A program made the position numbers and the translations under genes. The notes beneath the pieces are model-generated. The model ran no database searches, was not told where the DNA came from, and was given only the letters and a program-made list of their open reading frames with translations. Below are positions 4,354-6,239 of a DNA stretch of 6,239 nt, piece by piece; the stretch's first letter is position 1; the number at the start of each line of letters is the position of its first letter. The DNA is from Paracoccaceae bacterium (GTDB lineage Bacteria > Pseudomonadota > Alphaproteobacteria > Rhodobacterales > Rhodobacteraceae). The DNA lies in NCBI GenBank assembly GCA_007121115.1, contig SKMI01000360.1, forward strand, positions 1 to 6,239, read 5' to 3'.

Positions 4354-6204
4354 ATGCTGCGCATCGACCAGATCAGCTATGCCATCGCCGGAACCCCACT
4401 GTTCGAGGGCGCCTCGGCCACTATCCCGGATGGCCACAAGGTCGGGCTGGTCGGGCGCAACGGGTCGGGCAAGACCACGCTGTTCCGGCTGATCCGGGGC
4501 GAATTGACGCTGGACGGCGGCGCCATCATCCTGCCGCCGCGCGCGCGCATCGGTGGCGTGGCGCAGGAAGCCCCCGCCAGCGGCGACAGCCTGCTGAACA
4601 CGGTTCTGGCCGCCGACACCGAACGCGCCGCCCTGATGGCCGAGGCCGAGGGCGCCCCTGCCCCCGATCGCATGGCCGAGATCCAGACCCGGCTCACGGA
4701 CATTGACGCCTGGTCGGCCGAGGCGCGCGCCAGCACCATCCTGCGCGGCCTGGGCTTTGACACGGCCCAGCAGACGCGACCGTGTTCGGACTTCTCGGGC
4801 GGCTGGCGGATGCGGGTGGCGTTGGCCGGCGTGCTGTTCGCGCGCCCCGACCTGCTGTTGCTGGACGAACCGACGAACTACCTCGACCTCGAAGGGGCGC
4901 TGTGGCTGGAAAGCTACCTAGCGCGCTATCCGCATACGGTCATCATCATCAGCCATGACCGGGGGCTTCTGAACCGCGCCGTGGGCTCGATCCTGCATCT
5001 GGAGAACCGCCAGCTTGCGCTCTACGGGGGCGGCTACGACACCTTCGCCCGCACTCGTGCCGCCGCCCGCGCCGTGGCCGAGGCCGAGGCGCGCAAGGCC
5101 GATGCGCGCCGCGCGCATCTGCAGGCTTTCGTCGACCGCTTCCGCGCCAAGGCCAGCAAGGCCCGGCAGGCGCAGTCGCGGGTAAAGATGCTGGAGAAGA
5201 TGACGCCGATCACGCTCCCGCAGGAGGCCGCGCAGCACGCCTTCACCTTTCCTGCGCCCGAGGAACTGTCGCCCCCGATCGTGGCGATGGAAGGGGTCAA
5301 GGTAGGTTATGACGGGCGCGCGGTGCTGTCGCGACTGAACCTTCGCATCGATCAGGATGACCGCATCGCGCTCCTGGGCCGCAACGGCGAGGGGAAGTCC
5401 ACCCTGTCCAAGCTGTTGGCCGAGCGGCTGGCGCCGATCGCGGGGCGGGTGACGCGAGCGTCGAAACTGCGGGTGGGGTATTTCGCGCAGCATCAGGTGG
5501 ACGAACTGCATCTGGACGAATCGCCCCTGCAGCACCTGCAACGCGAGCGCCCCGGCGAGGGGCAGGCGAAGCTGCGGGCGCGGCTGGCGGGCTTCGGGCT
5601 CATGGCCGAGCAGGCAGAGACCCCCGTGGCCAAGCTCTCGGGCGGGCAGAAGGCGCGGCTGTCGCTTCTGCTGGCCACGCTGGAGGGGCCGCACCTGCTG
5701 ATCCTGGACGAGCCGACCAACCACCTGGACATCGAAAGCCGCGAGGCGCTGGTCGAGGCGCTGACCGCCTATTCCGGCGCGGTGGTGCTGGTCAGCCATG
5801 ACATGCACCTGCTGGGCCTTGTGGCGGATCGGCTGTGGCTGGTCTCGGGCGGGTCGGTGACGCCGTGGGAGGAGGATCTGGAAGCCTATCGCCGCTTCCT
5901 GTTGACCGCCCCTGACGATGACACCGCCCCCGCCCGCGCACCACAGCCGAAACCGCAAGCCATCCCCCAAACCACCCGCAAAGTGCTGGAATCCGACCTG
6001 CGCAAGGCCGAGGCGCGGCTGGAGAAACTCGCCGAAATGCGCGCCAAGCTGGACGAAAAACTCGCCGACCCGGCGCTCTACGAGCCCGCGCGCGCGCGCG
6101 ATCTGGCCGCGTGGCAGGCCAAGTATGCCGAACTGGAAACCGCCACCGAGCGCGCCGAAACGCTCTGGCTGGAAGCGCAGGAGCGGCTGGACGCGACACC
6201 CTGA
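4354..6204 (+). CDS. yheS: ABC-F family ATPase, YheS-like ribosome-associated factor
   Basis: Encodes 616 residues with two ATP-binding cassettes and no membrane segment, so it is a soluble ABC-F protein, not a transporter. Cassette 1 has Walker A GRNGSGKTT (34-42), signature FSGGW (147-151), Walker B LLLLDEPTN (167-175) with Glu172, and switch His201. Cassette 2 has GRNGEGKST (342-350), LSGGQ (428-432), LLILDEPTN (448-456) with Glu453, and His482. The charged linker between them (about 230-295), with DRFRAKASKARQAQSR (261-276), corresponds to the ABC-F tRNA-interaction motif and resembles YheS more than Uup, EttA or YbiT by recall. A proline/alanine-rich hinge (519-541) leads to a C-terminal coiled coil (about 545-612). 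ABC-F proteins bind the ribosomal E site and act on stalled or slow ribosomes; the exact role here is inferred. Antibiotic-resistance ABC-Fs are less likely given the YheS-like architecture. Diverges from aroC; first ATG used, without a ribosome site. Confidence 0.93.
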   Translation: MLRIDQISYAIAGTPLFEGASATIPDGHKVGLVGRNGSGKTTLFRLIRGELTLDGGAIILPPRARIGGVAQEAPASGDSLLNTVLAADTERAALMAEAEGAPAPDRMAEIQTRLTDIDAWSAEARASTILRGLGFDTAQQTRPCSDFSGGWRMRVALAGVLFARPDLLLLDEPTNYLDLEGALWLESYLARYPHTVIIISHDRGLLNRAVGSILHLENRQLALYGGGYDTFARTRAAARAVAEAEARKADARRAHLQAFVDRFRAKASKARQAQSRVKMLEKMTPITLPQEAAQHAFTFPAPEELSPPIVAMEGVKVGYDGRAVLSRLNLRIDQDDRIALLGRNGEGKSTLSKLLAERLAPIAGRVTRASKLRVGYFAQHQVDELHLDESPLQHLQRERPGEGQAKLRARLAGFGLMAEQAETPVAKLSGGQKARLSLLLATLEGPHLLILDEPTNHLDIESREALVEALTAYSGAVVLVSHDMHLLGLVADRLWLVSGGSVTPWEEDLEAYRRFLLTAPDDDTAPARAPQPKPQAIPQTTRKVLESDLRKAEARLEKLAEMRAKLDEKLADPALYEPARARDLAAWQAKYAELETATERAETLWLEAQERLDATP

Positions 6205-6213
6205 AGCCCGTGC

Positions 6214-6238
6214 CTGCGCGGCGCCAAGCGCCGCGCAG
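6214..6238 (+). terminator. Strong hairpin after the ABC-F gene, probable intrinsic terminator
   Basis: A perfect 11-bp stem of nearly pure G/C (6214-6224 with 6228-6238) closes on a CAA loop, 9 bp after the ABC-F stop codon. The window ends one base later, so a T-run cannot be confirmed. Position and stem strength fit a rho-independent terminator, possibly serving a gene on the other strand as well. Confidence 0.7.
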
Positions 6239-6239
6239 C

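Noticed and set aside
3113..4492. 459-codon plus-strand open frame opposite aroC
   Set aside because: It runs through the complement of all three chorismate synthase signatures and then into the start of the ABC-F gene in a wrong frame; no motif is visible.
4918..5970. 350-codon minus-strand open frame opposite the ABC-F gene
   Set aside because: Gln/Arg/Pro-rich shadow of the second ABC cassette and linker, with no plausible start context or domain.

Overview
The window is high-GC DNA with strong G/C preference at third codon positions. Gene content and protein wording (MaoC-family dehydratase + ribF + YcgN-type protein, and AroC) suggest an alphaproteobacterium, most likely of the Rhodobacteraceae (Paracoccus/Rhodobacter-like). 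That placement is inferred from recalled family resemblance, not from a search. Six protein genes fill nearly all of the window. I see no RNA gene, insertion sequence, CRISPR array or transferred island.

Left part, plus strand (about 145-2128): a likely three-gene operon. It encodes a MaoC/PhaJ-like (R)-specific enoyl-CoA hydratase (217-675), the bifunctional riboflavin kinase/FAD synthetase RibF (702-1661) and a small cysteine-cluster protein of the YcgN family (1658-2128), whose start overlaps the ribF stop (ATGA). A candidate sigma-70 promoter lies at 145-173. A near-perfect TGC-rich palindrome (169-185) sits on its -10 box and resembles operators of PhaR, the polyhydroxyalkanoate regulator. 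This would fit an enoyl-CoA hydratase that supplies PHA monomers.

Middle, minus strand (2166-4240): aroC (chorismate synthase, 4240 to 3137) followed by an RbsK-type ribokinase (3065 to 2166). The second operon converges on the first across a 37-bp spacer with small hairpins. Chorismate synthase needs reduced FMN, the product of RibF, so the two operons are biochemically linked, though nothing here shows co-regulation.

Right part: a 113-bp divergent region (4241-4353) holds back-to-back candidate promoters for aroC and for a YheS-like ABC-F ATPase (4354-6204). A GC-rich imperfect inverted repeat sits over and beside them. The ABC-F gene has no visible Shine-Dalgarno sequence and its -35 box is only 32 bp from the ATG, so its mRNA may be leaderless. 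A strong hairpin, probably a terminator, closes the window.

The main structural oddity is at the left edge. Bases 1-61 are an exact reverse complement of 522-582, inside the MaoC-like gene. This is either a chimeric assembly or amplification end, or a real inverted duplication reaching beyond the window. I did not find a convincing new multi-gene system; the genes are mostly housekeeping genes, and the interest lies in their regulatory DNA and the edge duplication.
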